DNA of 64,000 bases from Paludibacteraceae bacterium (GTDB lineage: Bacteria > Bacteroidota > Bacteroidia > Bacteroidales > Paludibacteraceae). Below the pieces are notes generated by a model that saw nothing but the letters and a program-made list of their open reading frames with translations, was not told where the DNA came from and searched no databases. Every line of letters starts with the position of its first letter. The first letter of the stretch is position 1. Shown here piece by piece: positions 51,346-60,595 of this stretch. The translations under genes and the position numbers were made by a program. The stretch lies in the NCBI GenBank assembly GCA_016283095.1, contig JAEEMG010000082.1:1-64000 (forward strand), given 5' to 3'.

Positions 51346-52266
51346 ATGACAAACGTAATCGACATATTCAATTCCAAAATCGAACAACCATTGGCTCTCA
51401 CAATCGGTTTTTTCGACGGTGTGCATCTTGGCCATCGTTATTTGGTGTCTGAATTGTCGGATTGTGCGAAAAAAAGAGGCCTTGCAACCGCTGTGCTGAC
51501 TTTCCGAACTCATCCTCGTCAGGTGCTGCATTCGGATTATATTCCATCTCTGCTTACGACCACAGATGAAAAAATAGCTCTGTTGAAGGAGACTGGAGTC
51601 GATTATGTGGTGTTGACGGAATTTACACAGGAACTTTCTCTGCTTTCTGCACAGGAGTTTATGCGTCTGCTACACGACAAACTGAATGTTCGTTGCCTTA
51701 TGATTGGCTACGATCACCGTTTCGGACATAATCGCAGTGAGAAATTTGAGGATTATGTTGAGTTTGGAAAAGAGATTGGTATTGAAGTGGTACAATCGTC
51801 TCCTTTGGAGATCGACCGATTGAATGTCAGTTCATCGGCGGTGAGAAAAACGATCTCGGAAGGAGACGTTGCGAAAGCGGCGAAATTGTTAGGCAGAGAA
51901 TATTCATTGACAGGAAATGTGGTGGAGGGTTTTCACCTTGGCAGAACAATAGGTTTCCCGACTGCAAATATCGCTTATGATGATTGTCGTATGCTTCCAA
52001 AGGATGGGGTGTATGCCGTACGTGTGAATGTTGATTCACGTACATATCCGGCGATGCTCTACATAGGCTCACGCCCCACCGTCAACACGGGAAAAATAAG
52101 TGTTGAGGCTTATCTTTTTGACTTTTCTGGCGATATTTACGGAAAAGATTTGAATGTGAGTTTTGTCGACAGAATCAGGGATAGCGTAAAGTTTGATTCC
52201 GTTGAGGAATTGAAGACGCAATTGAAAAGAGACGAGGTTACAGCGAAATCCAAAATGCAAATTTAG
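51346..52266 (+). CDS. ribF: Bifunctional riboflavin kinase/FAD synthetase
   Basis: ALTIGFFDGVHLGHRYLV; GRTIGFPTANIAYDD..LPKDGVYAVRV. Confidence 0.95.
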   Translation: MTNVIDIFNSKIEQPLALTIGFFDGVHLGHRYLVSELSDCAKKRGLATAVLTFRTHPRQVLHSDYIPSLLTTTDEKIALLKETGVDYVVLTEFTQELSLLSAQEFMRLLHDKLNVRCLMIGYDHRFGHNRSEKFEDYVEFGKEIGIEVVQSSPLEIDRLNVSSSAVRKTISEGDVAKAAKLLGREYSLTGNVVEGFHLGRTIGFPTANIAYDDCRMLPKDGVYAVRVNVDSRTYPAMLYIGSRPTVNTGKISVEAYLFDFSGDIYGKDLNVSFVDRIRDSVKFDSVEELKTQLKRDEVTAKSKMQI

Positions 52267-52272
52267 CATTCA

Positions 52273-53259
52273 TTATTTCTTCAACGCATCTATATCAACC
52301 AAACCATTTACGATGGCATAGATAGTCAATCCGGCTGGACTATGGATCTGCAGTTTTCTTGCGATATTCTTTCTATGGGTGATAGCCGTGTTTACTGATA
52401 TGCAAAGATGGTCGGCGATCTCCTTGTTGCTCATGCCCTGGACAACAGCCACGATGACCTCTTTCTCTCGTTCTGAAATTGTTTCATTGGATGTTTCTGG
52501 GTCAGCGTTGGCAAAAACTGAAATCGCATTGCTTATGCGGGCAGATTTCAGATCGTTTTCTATCTTACGGATCAACGGAACGAAAATCTTGTCTTCTACC
52601 TCTTGGTGGTTTGCAAGCCAATCCTCGTTGTTGTAGATGAAATATAGAGCAGAAGTCAGACGGTTGCTGTTTGCCGCATCTGTCGGAAGGTATTTGATGA
52701 TAAGACTTTTTAGCTCTTTAAGACTCTTGTCTGCCTCTGTGTGATGCTTGGCGAACGTGTCTATATTATATGTAGTAGAGGCTTCTCCCTGCAACAGTTT
52801 CTCAATGTATGGGAATAATGTCTTTTCCTCATAATTCATGTGCTTATGAATTTCACGGGAATACTGATCGTAGAGTTGTAGGATTAGTTCTCCTACGTTG
52901 TCGTTGTTGCGGCCGGAGTCATTAAAGTCAAAGTTGTCGTTTATCGCATCGGCAAGCTCACGTCGCACGAATGGTAATTGATAATCCAGGTAGTAGCGGT
53001 GACCTGCAGCAAGATAGTGGAGCAGCGTGGAGGCGGATAACTTGCTAAGGTCATATTCGTTAGTTCCGTTTATGGTGAAGTTTACCACAGCAAGGAAAGT
53101 AGAAGTGTCGACCTTATTGGCTCGACATGTCTCATCAACGGTTTTGTCTCCAAATCCAAGAGATATGCCAAACGAGTTTAGCGACTGTAGGATATTGTAG
53201 TTGTCGCGTATGAGACTGATCATCTTGTCTCCTGCTTCGTACATTTTCAACGCCTTCAT
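52273..53259 (-). CDS. ScdA_N-like + hemerythrin-like domains fused to LuxR-type HTH
   Basis: HMNYEEKTLFPYIEKL, FAKHHTEAD, LANHQEVEDKIFVPLI; ISEREKEVIVAVVQGMSNKEIADHLCISVNTAITHRKNIARKL. Confidence 0.85.
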   Translation of the reverse strand: MKALKMYEAGDKMISLIRDNYNILQSLNSFGISLGFGDKTVDETCRANKVDTSTFLAVVNFTINGTNEYDLSKLSASTLLHYLAAGHRYYLDYQLPFVRRELADAINDNFDFNDSGRNNDNVGELILQLYDQYSREIHKHMNYEEKTLFPYIEKLLQGEASTTYNIDTFAKHHTEADKSLKELKSLIIKYLPTDAANSNRLTSALYFIYNNEDWLANHQEVEDKIFVPLIRKIENDLKSARISNAISVFANADPETSNETISEREKEVIVAVVQGMSNKEIADHLCISVNTAITHRKNIARKLQIHSPAGLTIYAIVNGLVDIDALKK

Positions 53260-53400
53260 AATCCACTTTATTTTTATGCAAAGATAGCGGTTTTCGGAAA
53301 ATTATATGATACCCAAATTTGGGTATTTGATTTTGAGCCTTTGTTGTTGGGGTCATTGACAATAGTTCTTATATTGTCGGTTCAGATTATAAAATGGTTT

Positions 53401-53432
53401 AAAACAAAAAAAAGCTTGTGTTAAACAAGCTT
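53401..53432 (-). terminator. Terminator downstream of tRNA-Ser
   Basis: AAGCTTG-ttaaaca-CAAGCTT-type stem with T-run on minus strand. Confidence 0.75.
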
Positions 53433-53435
53433 CAG

Positions 53436-53522
53436 CGGAGAGAGAGGGATTCGAACCCCCGGTACCCTTACGAGTACACCGGTTTTCAAGACCGGCTCAT
53501 TCGACCACTCTGACATCTCTCC
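53436..53522 (-). tRNA. tRNA-Ser(TGA)
   Basis: GGAGAGA..TCTCTCC acceptor, CCGGT-CTTGAAA-ACCGG anticodon arm, long variable arm. Confidence 0.94.
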
Positions 53523-53541
53523 AAGACTTTCGTCCCTTTAG

Positions 53542-53614
53542 TGAACCGGGTGGGGGTCGAACCCACGACCCACAGATTAAGAGTCTGTTGCTCTACCAAC
53601 TGAGCTACCGATCC
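53542..53614 (-). tRNA. tRNA-Lys(CTT)
   Basis: GGATCGG..CCGGTTC acceptor, ACAGA-CTCTTAA-TCTGT anticodon arm, GTTCGAC T-loop. Confidence 0.92.
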
Positions 53615-53912
53615 ATTATTTTTTTGGTCGTTTTTCAAAAACGATGCAAAGGTACGGCTTTTTTTGATATTTGCAAATGTTTTGACGGTTTTTGTGAAAA
53701 TATTATGATTTTTCTTTTGCATGACGTATAATCGTACATGTATAAAACCATGGCTGTTCTGCCAAAATGTCGCATAATAAGCCAAAAAGAACATATAAAT
53801 TGGACTTTTTGTCACGCTTGCAATTATTTTCTTCTTATTTTTTATGCTGGCACGCATTTTGAACATTCTCTGGTGTAACGATATTAATGTATAACTCTAA
53901 AAACTGACGATT

Positions 53913-56498
53913 ATGGATTTTAAGAATTTCACATTAAAAGCACAAGAAGTCGTTAAGGAATCTATTAAAATAGTGCAAATCTCCGGTCAACAGGTTATCG
54001 AACCGGAACATATATTCAAGGCGGCTCTCAAAGTGAGCGATAATATTGTAAACTTCCTGATGAGTAAAACCGGAGCTAATGCTAAAAATATTGCGTTGGC
54101 TATAGATAGAATGGTGGATCAGGGACCAAAAGTCAGAGGCGGTGAACCATATTTCAGCCACATGACTAATGAAATGCTGTTGAAGGCGGAAACTTTGAGC
54201 CGTGAGGCCGGCGATGATTTCGTCACTGTGGAATATATGATCCTTGGTTTGCTAAACACTGATTGTGCTGCGGCGATTGTGTTGAAGAAATTCGGCATGA
54301 CTGCTGAAGACACAGCTAAGGCAATTAAGGAATTGAGAAAAGGAAATAGTGTAAAATCAGATAGTGCGGAGGAATCATACCAGGCTCTTGAAAGATTCGC
54401 AATAAATTTGAATGAGCGTGCACGTTCAGGAAAACTTGATCCGGTGATTGGCCGTGATGAAGAGATCCGACGTGTGCTTCAGATTCTTTCACGTCGTACT
54501 AAAAACAATCCTATTCTTATCGGTGAGCCAGGTACAGGTAAGACAGCGATAGCTGAGGGTCTTGCTCACAGAATAGTGCGTGGTGATGTGCCTGAAAACC
54601 TAAAGACAAAGCAATTGTATTCATTGGATATGGGTGCTCTTGTCGCAGGTGCTAAATATAAAGGAGAATTTGAGGAACGTTTGAAATCGGTGGTCAATGA
54701 GGTGTCGAAATCCGACGGTGAGATCATCCTGTTCATTGATGAGATCCATACTCTGGTAGGCGCAGGTAAGGGAGACGGTGCTATGGATGCCGCAAATATT
54801 TTGAAACCAGCTCTTGCCCGTGGTGAGTTGAGATCTATCGGTGCGACTACACTTGATGAATATCAAAAATATTTCGAGCAGGATAAGGCTCTTGAACGTC
54901 GTTTCCAGAAGGTTATGGTTGAGGAGCCAGACAAGGAGAGCACAATCTCTATCCTTCGTGGATTGAAAGAGAAATATGAGACTCACCACAAGGTGCGTAT
55001 CAAGGATGATGCCATCATCGCTGCTGTTGAACTTTCTAGCCGATATATCACAGACCGTTTCTTGCCAGACAAGGCGATCGACCTGATAGATGAGGCTGCT
55101 TCACGTCTACGTATACAGATTGATTCTGTGCCTGAGGCTCTTGATACTTTGCAGCGTGACATCATGCAGCTTGAGATTGAGCGTGAGGCGATCAAGAGAG
55201 AGAACGATGAGAAGAAACTTGCCGCTTTGAACGCTGAAATTGCAGAGAAGAGAGACGAATGTTCGGCAATGAAGGCTAAATGGGGAAGCGAGAAGGAACT
55301 TGTCAACCAGGTACAGGCGGAGAAGGCTAAGATTGAGGATTATAAATTCAAAGCGGAGAAGGCAGAGCGAGAGGGTGATTATGCTCTTGTGGCTGAACTT
55401 CGTTATGGTAAGATAAAAGACTCAGAGGAGGCTATCAAATCGTTGGAGAAGCAACTTGAGGACAACGGTATGGGCCGAATGATCAAAGAGGAGGTCGACG
55501 AGGATGATATCGCATTCATCGTAAGCCGTTGGACGGGAATTCCAGTGACGAAGATGCGTCAGAGTGAACGTGAGAAACTTCTTCATTTGGAGGAAGAGTT
55601 GCACAAGAGAATTGTAGGTCAGGATGATGCGATCGCTGCTATTTCAGATGCGGTGCGTCGTTCACGTGCTGGATTGTCTGATCCAAAGAGACCTATCGGT
55701 TCATTCTTGTTCCTTGGTACAACAGGTGTCGGTAAGACGGAGTTGAGCAAGGCGTTGGCTGAGTTCTTGTTCGACGACGAGACTATGATGACACGTATCG
55801 ATATGAGTGAGTATCAGGAGAAACATTCTGTCTCACGTCTAGTCGGAGCGCCTCCGGGATACGTAGGATACGATGAGGGTGGTCAGTTGACAGAGGCTGT
55901 ACGTCGTAAACCATACAGCGTAGTATTGTTTGATGAGATTGAGAAAGCCCATCCGGACACATTCAATATCTTGCTTCAGGTGTTGGATGACGGACGATTG
56001 ACTGACAACAAGGGTCGTGTCGTCGACTTCAAGAACACTATCATCATCATGACTTCTAATATGGGTTCACACGAGATCCGTGAGAAGTTTGAGAAGATGA
56101 CTCCAGAAAATAAAGAGCAGACTGTAGAGTCGGCAAAGAACGCTGTCATGGATATGTTGAAGGTGACAATCCGACCAGAGTTCTTGAACCGTATCGACGA
56201 GATTGTGATGTTCACTCCACTTAACAAGGATGAGATCGGCAAGATCGTAGGATTGCATGTTGCAAAAATCAAGAAGATGCTTGCCGACGTGGATGTTGAT
56301 ATACAGCTTACTCAAAAAGCTATGGACTTCATCACAACTGAGGGCTACGATCCTGAGTTCGGAGCACGTCCTGTGAAGAGAGTTTTGCAGCGTTACCTAC
56401 TAAATGAATTGTCAAAGAAATTGTTGGCAGGTAGCGTAAACAAGGAGAAACCTATCATCGTTGACGCAAACGACGAAGGCTTGGTATTTGATAATTAA
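53913..56498 (+). CDS. clpB: Chaperone ClpB (ATP-dependent Clp/Hsp100)
   Basis: GEPGTGKTAIAEGLA; GTTGVGKTELSKALAEFLF; M-domain between the two AAA modules. Confidence 0.9.
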   Translation: MDFKNFTLKAQEVVKESIKIVQISGQQVIEPEHIFKAALKVSDNIVNFLMSKTGANAKNIALAIDRMVDQGPKVRGGEPYFSHMTNEMLLKAETLSREAGDDFVTVEYMILGLLNTDCAAAIVLKKFGMTAEDTAKAIKELRKGNSVKSDSAEESYQALERFAINLNERARSGKLDPVIGRDEEIRRVLQILSRRTKNNPILIGEPGTGKTAIAEGLAHRIVRGDVPENLKTKQLYSLDMGALVAGAKYKGEFEERLKSVVNEVSKSDGEIILFIDEIHTLVGAGKGDGAMDAANILKPALARGELRSIGATTLDEYQKYFEQDKALERRFQKVMVEEPDKESTISILRGLKEKYETHHKVRIKDDAIIAAVELSSRYITDRFLPDKAIDLIDEAASRLRIQIDSVPEALDTLQRDIMQLEIEREAIKRENDEKKLAALNAEIAEKRDECSAMKAKWGSEKELVNQVQAEKAKIEDYKFKAEKAEREGDYALVAELRYGKIKDSEEAIKSLEKQLEDNGMGRMIKEEVDEDDIAFIVSRWTGIPVTKMRQSEREKLLHLEEELHKRIVGQDDAIAAISDAVRRSRAGLSDPKRPIGSFLFLGTTGVGKTELSKALAEFLFDDETMMTRIDMSEYQEKHSVSRLVGAPPGYVGYDEGGQLTEAVRRKPYSVVLFDEIEKAHPDTFNILLQVLDDGRLTDNKGRVVDFKNTIIIMTSNMGSHEIREKFEKMTPENKEQTVESAKNAVMDMLKVTIRPEFLNRIDEIVMFTPLNKDEIGKIVGLHVAKIKKMLADVDVDIQLTQKAMDFITTEGYDPEFGARPVKRVLQRYLLNELSKKLLAGSVNKEKPIIVDANDEGLVFDN
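56463..56498 (+). repeat. clpB 3'-end segment duplicated at 60301-60336
   Basis: GACGCAAACGACGAAGGCTTGGTATTTGA identical in both. Confidence 0.95.
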
Positions 56499-56551
56499 CA
56501 ATAGCTAATGGCAGAAGGCTAATAACAAAAAGCCATAAGCTAAAAATTAAA

Positions 56552-56603
56552 TGGTATTTGAGGTTGAGAAGGCTGGATCCAGTGGTTGGATTCAGCCTTT
56601 TTT
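56552..56603 (+). terminator. clpB terminator copy 1
   Basis: AAGGCTGgATCCA..TGGATtCAGCCTTTTTT; 52-nt block repeated at 60390. Confidence 0.85.
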
Positions 56604-56664
56604 ATTTATGTCCAGCGTACGATTTGCAACAAATTGTTTATCTTTGCAACAAATTAATTTGTAT

Positions 56665-59600
56665 ATGTGTAAATTTTATTATTGTCTATTCATGTGTCTT
56701 CCATTGTTTAGCATTCAATCTCAAGCAATGGAAGGATCAGGAACATCAGAAGATCCTTATCAAATTGCCACAGTTGAAGATTTTATCGAATATTGTTCGC
56801 TAGCAGGTGATACGTTTAATGCCAAGTTGGTAGCAGATATTTCCCTAAATACAAATGTGCTTGACGAGAACTACAAGTTGAACAAAGACTCATTTACATT
56901 TTGGGACAAAGACATTTCCATAAACGCAACATTCGATGGAAACGGGCATAGTATCTCTGGTTTATATATGTTCGAATCAAAATCCACAAAGAAATATTAT
57001 TCCCTTTTCAATAAAGTCGGAGAAAATGGAATCATAAAAAATCTTACTGTCAAGGATGCTTATTTGGGATGCGAAATCAAGGAAAACTATTCCAGCAAGT
57101 ATTTCGGAGGTATATGTTATGAGATGTACGGACAAATCGACAACTGTCATTTCGACGGATGCATCATGGATAGTGTAGTCAACTACGTTTCTTATGCAGG
57201 AGGTATTTGTGCTCAATCATATGGAGGTAGCATTTCGAATTGTAGCTTCAACGGAGTCATGGACTGCAGCAATATTGCAGGAGGTATAGTAGGTGTAGCT
57301 TCAAATGGAACAAAAATTTCAAAATGTTCATCCAAAGGATATATATATAGCGATGCAATTGCTTCCGGAATCATTGGAAGTACCAATGACAATGGGCTAT
57401 TTGTTGACAGTTGTATCAACTATGCCAAAGTCAGTGGCCACACCAGTGCTGCCGGAATCTTAGCATACAATAATTTAGGGGGCTATAGCAGTTTCGATCA
57501 TTGCTTTAATTATGGAGACATCGAGGCCAAAACAAACTCGTCTGCGGGAATTACTGCTGATGATGCAAAAAGCGTAAAAAACTGTGGAAACGAAGGATCC
57601 ATTATCGGACACAATTATTGCACATATGGTATCGCATACAGTTGCGATAGCATTATCAGTTGCTACAACACAGGAACAATAAAAGGGCATGACAATGTTG
57701 CTGGCATCTGTGGCTCAGTTTACAAACAAATGCGATATTGTGTCAATTCTGGAACAATCGTTGCAACAGGAGAAAATGTAGCCGGAGTATGTGTCTATTA
57801 CGGCATTGACAATGATTATTCACTTAGTGCGTTGAGCTACAATACTGGAGACGTGACAGGACGAAAAAATGTAGCAGGGTTTACAGCAGAAGCAAAAGAT
57901 GGAATAGCGGAATGTTTTAACACCGGCAACATCACCGCGGATACATGTGCTGCAGGAATTGTCCCAGATATCAGCAGCGACCATGTCAGCACTTCTTTTA
58001 ACACTGGAACTATCACTGCAAAATATAAGGCATACGGAATTGCCAGTAGAGCTTACCCTATGTCATGCTTTAACGCAGGTGTTGTAAAGGCAGACACTCT
58101 GTACGAGCCACTCGTATCTTCAGGTTCACACCAAGTGAGATGCGTTTACAATAAAGATATCTATCCCTTGTATTCAGACGATTATTATTACAAAGGTGAA
58201 GGTTTAAGTACTGAAGAGATTCTCGACATCAAAGTTGTTCTTTCTAAATTAGGAGGAACAGGATGGTGTATGAATGTGAACCAAAATGCGAAAATGTACT
58301 ATCCTCACATAGAAGCATTATCAGGTATAGTAGAAGCGGTTTCATACAAAGATGTCGAGTTTGATGAAAATGGATTTTGCAAAGAACATCCAAGTATCTA
58401 TCAGCCTGCTCCAATTGTAGACGGAGTTGTCCAAATTTCTAATGGAGGACAGCTTTTTTGGTTTCAGGAGAAAGTAAACTACGACAAATGGTCTGTAGAT
58501 GCGATATTGATGAATGATATTATCATAGAAAGCGACACTAACATCCTTAATATCAAAATGTTGTCTGATGTTGCATATACTCCATCAGAAGGGTTTCATG
58601 AATGGCGTCCTATCGGATACACGACAAATGGATACAGTGCCACTTTCGATGGCAGGGGACATAGTATCAGTAGACTTGTCAGCTATACAGAAGGGCATTA
58701 TACATCAACAGAATATAACGCAGGATTGTTTAGCAACCTTAACGCAGGAGGCTGCATTAAAAATCTAACCATTGAAAATTCATATATTTCGACATTATAT
58801 TCATTTACTGCGGGCATAGTTGCCACAAATAGAGGCGAGGTGAAAAATTGCATACTCAAGAATTCTCTCCTAAAGGGGTCTCTTGGTGGGCATACCGGAA
58901 CGAGCAGACTCACAGCTGGTATTTGTTGTAAAAACCATGGTTTGGTCGACTCTGTAGAAGTGATAAGTTCTGTAGTATTCGGACTATCTGATAATGGAGG
59001 TATAGTATCAGAAAACTTCGGCACTGTTTCCAACAGTTCATTTTCTGGAACCGTCATCAGTAAAGACAACGATGCTGCAGGTGTAGTATGTGTTAATTAT
59101 GGATCAATTTCTGGTTGTGCTAACCATGGTGCAGTCTCAGGCTATTCTGTAGGAGGGGTATGTTACTATAATGGTGACAGTGCAATAATTGAAAATTGTG
59201 TAAACACAAACGCCAATTTTCATTACGTGAATGACCCACACACAGCCATTCAGGCAGGAGGCATCTGTACATACAACTCATCTTATTTTGACAAATACGG
59301 ACTAATCATCAACTGTCACAACACTGCCTCGGCAGACTCAATATCATTCACCGGAGTATGCCATTATAATCGGGGACATATTGTCAAGTGTTGGAACGAA
59401 GGAAATATCACAAATGCATCAGGCATAGGTGGAATTTCCGGGACAAACAATGGGACAATAGAATATTGCTATAACTTAGGCAACATTAAGGGCATCCAAT
59501 ATGTCGGTGGAATAACTGCCAGTATGGGCTTTGATGCAATAACCAGAAAATGTATGAATTTCGGTGAAATTTCAGGAACCGAAACATACATTGGAGGAAT

Positions 59601-60243
59601 AGTTGGAAGTTCATCTACTAGTAAAGTGTCAAATTGTGCCAATTGGGGACGTGTAAGTGGAGCTGATAATGTTGGTGGTATAATTGGAGGTGGCTTTTAT
59701 ATTGACTCATGTTATTCTGTAGGAAGTGTGACAGGAGCTGGGGAAAATATAGGATGTATTTTCGGAAAAAATGAAAGTACATACGCTAAAAAAGACTATA
59801 TTACGACCTGCTATGCCAATGAAGATTCTTGCAACACATCAAATGGACATGACATAAGTATTGAAGAAGTTACCGTCTATTTGCCAACATCAGAGATGCT
59901 TGGGGAAAAAGCCAAAGATAATATGACCGTCCTTGACTTTAACAGTATATGGTGCACTGTAGATGGAGGATTCCCTATGCTGATTGAATTAAAAGATTAT
60001 GAAAAAGGTCCTATCTGTGATTACATTGAGATAGAGAACAATGTGGATTCTGAAAATGAACTAAAATATTATTCAAATAATGGAATAGTCTACATAATGT
60101 CACCATCAGAGATGTGTGTATCTCTTTTCTGTTTCAATGGAACACTTGTAAGATATATCACTCTTCAAGAAGGCATGAATGAGGTTACCGGCATTGAACC
60201 CGGATTCTATATCTTAGACGACAAAAAAATCTTCATCCGCTAA
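56665..60243 (+). CDS. Secreted GLUG-motif repeat protein
   Basis: Signal-peptide-like MCKFYYCLFMCLPLFSIQSQAMEGSGTSEDPYQIATVEDF; dozens of ~20-30-aa GGI-G.-..G.I..C.N.G.I repeats. ORF-track start at 56551 lies in the terminator. Confidence 0.85.
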   Translation: MCKFYYCLFMCLPLFSIQSQAMEGSGTSEDPYQIATVEDFIEYCSLAGDTFNAKLVADISLNTNVLDENYKLNKDSFTFWDKDISINATFDGNGHSISGLYMFESKSTKKYYSLFNKVGENGIIKNLTVKDAYLGCEIKENYSSKYFGGICYEMYGQIDNCHFDGCIMDSVVNYVSYAGGICAQSYGGSISNCSFNGVMDCSNIAGGIVGVASNGTKISKCSSKGYIYSDAIASGIIGSTNDNGLFVDSCINYAKVSGHTSAAGILAYNNLGGYSSFDHCFNYGDIEAKTNSSAGITADDAKSVKNCGNEGSIIGHNYCTYGIAYSCDSIISCYNTGTIKGHDNVAGICGSVYKQMRYCVNSGTIVATGENVAGVCVYYGIDNDYSLSALSYNTGDVTGRKNVAGFTAEAKDGIAECFNTGNITADTCAAGIVPDISSDHVSTSFNTGTITAKYKAYGIASRAYPMSCFNAGVVKADTLYEPLVSSGSHQVRCVYNKDIYPLYSDDYYYKGEGLSTEEILDIKVVLSKLGGTGWCMNVNQNAKMYYPHIEALSGIVEAVSYKDVEFDENGFCKEHPSIYQPAPIVDGVVQISNGGQLFWFQEKVNYDKWSVDAILMNDIIIESDTNILNIKMLSDVAYTPSEGFHEWRPIGYTTNGYSATFDGRGHSISRLVSYTEGHYTSTEYNAGLFSNLNAGGCIKNLTIENSYISTLYSFTAGIVATNRGEVKNCILKNSLLKGSLGGHTGTSRLTAGICCKNHGLVDSVEVISSVVFGLSDNGGIVSENFGTVSNSSFSGTVISKDNDAAGVVCVNYGSISGCANHGAVSGYSVGGVCYYNGDSAIIENCVNTNANFHYVNDPHTAIQAGGICTYNSSYFDKYGLIINCHNTASADSISFTGVCHYNRGHIVKCWNEGNITNASGIGGISGTNNGTIEYCYNLGNIKGIQYVGGITASMGFDAITRKCMNFGEISGTETYIGGIVGSSSTSKVSNCANWGRVSGADNVGGIIGGGFYIDSCYSVGSVTGAGENIGCIFGKNESTYAKKDYITTCYANEDSCNTSNGHDISIEEVTVYLPTSEMLGEKAKDNMTVLDFNSIWCTVDGGFPMLIELKDYEKGPICDYIEIENNVDSENELKYYSNNGIVYIMSPSEMCVSLFCFNGTLVRYITLQEGMNEVTGIEPGFYILDDKKIFIR

Positions 60244-60300
60244 TTATTCAACTGAATAGACAATGAAAACATAAAGGAGCTCGGTTATGCGTCTATATAG

Positions 60301-60336
60301 GACGCAAACGACGAAGGCTTGGTATTTGAAAATTAA
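60301..60336 (+). repeat. Duplicate of clpB 3' end
   Basis: GACGCAAACGACGAAGGCTTGGTATTTGAaAATTAA, matches 56463-56498. Confidence 0.95.
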
Positions 60337-60389
60337 TGATCGACGAAGACGCGTGGTTTTCCCACGATGTTATTCGCCATCAAAACAAT

Positions 60390-60441
60390 TGGTATTTAAG
60401 GTTGAGAAGGCTGTATCCAGTGGTTGGATTCAGCCTTTTTT
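60390..60441 (+). terminator. clpB terminator copy 2
   Basis: TGGTATTTAAGGTTGAGAAGGCTGTATCCAGTGGTTGGATTCAGCCTTTTTT; 2 differences from copy 1. Confidence 0.85.
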
Positions 60442-60544
60442 GTTGGGAACAATTCAAATTGTCCATCAAACAGACACTATTTTGCAATAAATTCAATGTC
60501 TTTTCACGTCGAAACATATCAAATATCAATCTTTCAGGGTAAGA

Positions 60545-60575
60545 TTTGGTTGCAAATATTTTTATCGTAACTTTG
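60545..60575 (+). promoter_or_regulatory. Promoter TTTG-N19-TAACTTTG upstream of yitT-like gene
   Basis: Bacteroidetes consensus, ~20 nt before ATG. Confidence 0.6.
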
Positions 60576-60595
60576 TGGTCCTTTATCTAATAAGC

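Noticed and set aside
53486-53866. 126-aa minus-strand ORF
   Set aside because: Reads through tRNA-Ser and tRNA-Lys; not a protein.
56551-56664. N-terminal 38-residue extension of the GLUG ORF
   Set aside because: Encoded by the clpB terminator; the ATG at 56665 is followed by a credible signal peptide.
60287-60542. Two small overlapping ORFs (67 and 68 aa)
   Set aside because: Made from the duplicated clpB end and terminator; sequence VEKAVSSGWIQPF is a translated hairpin.
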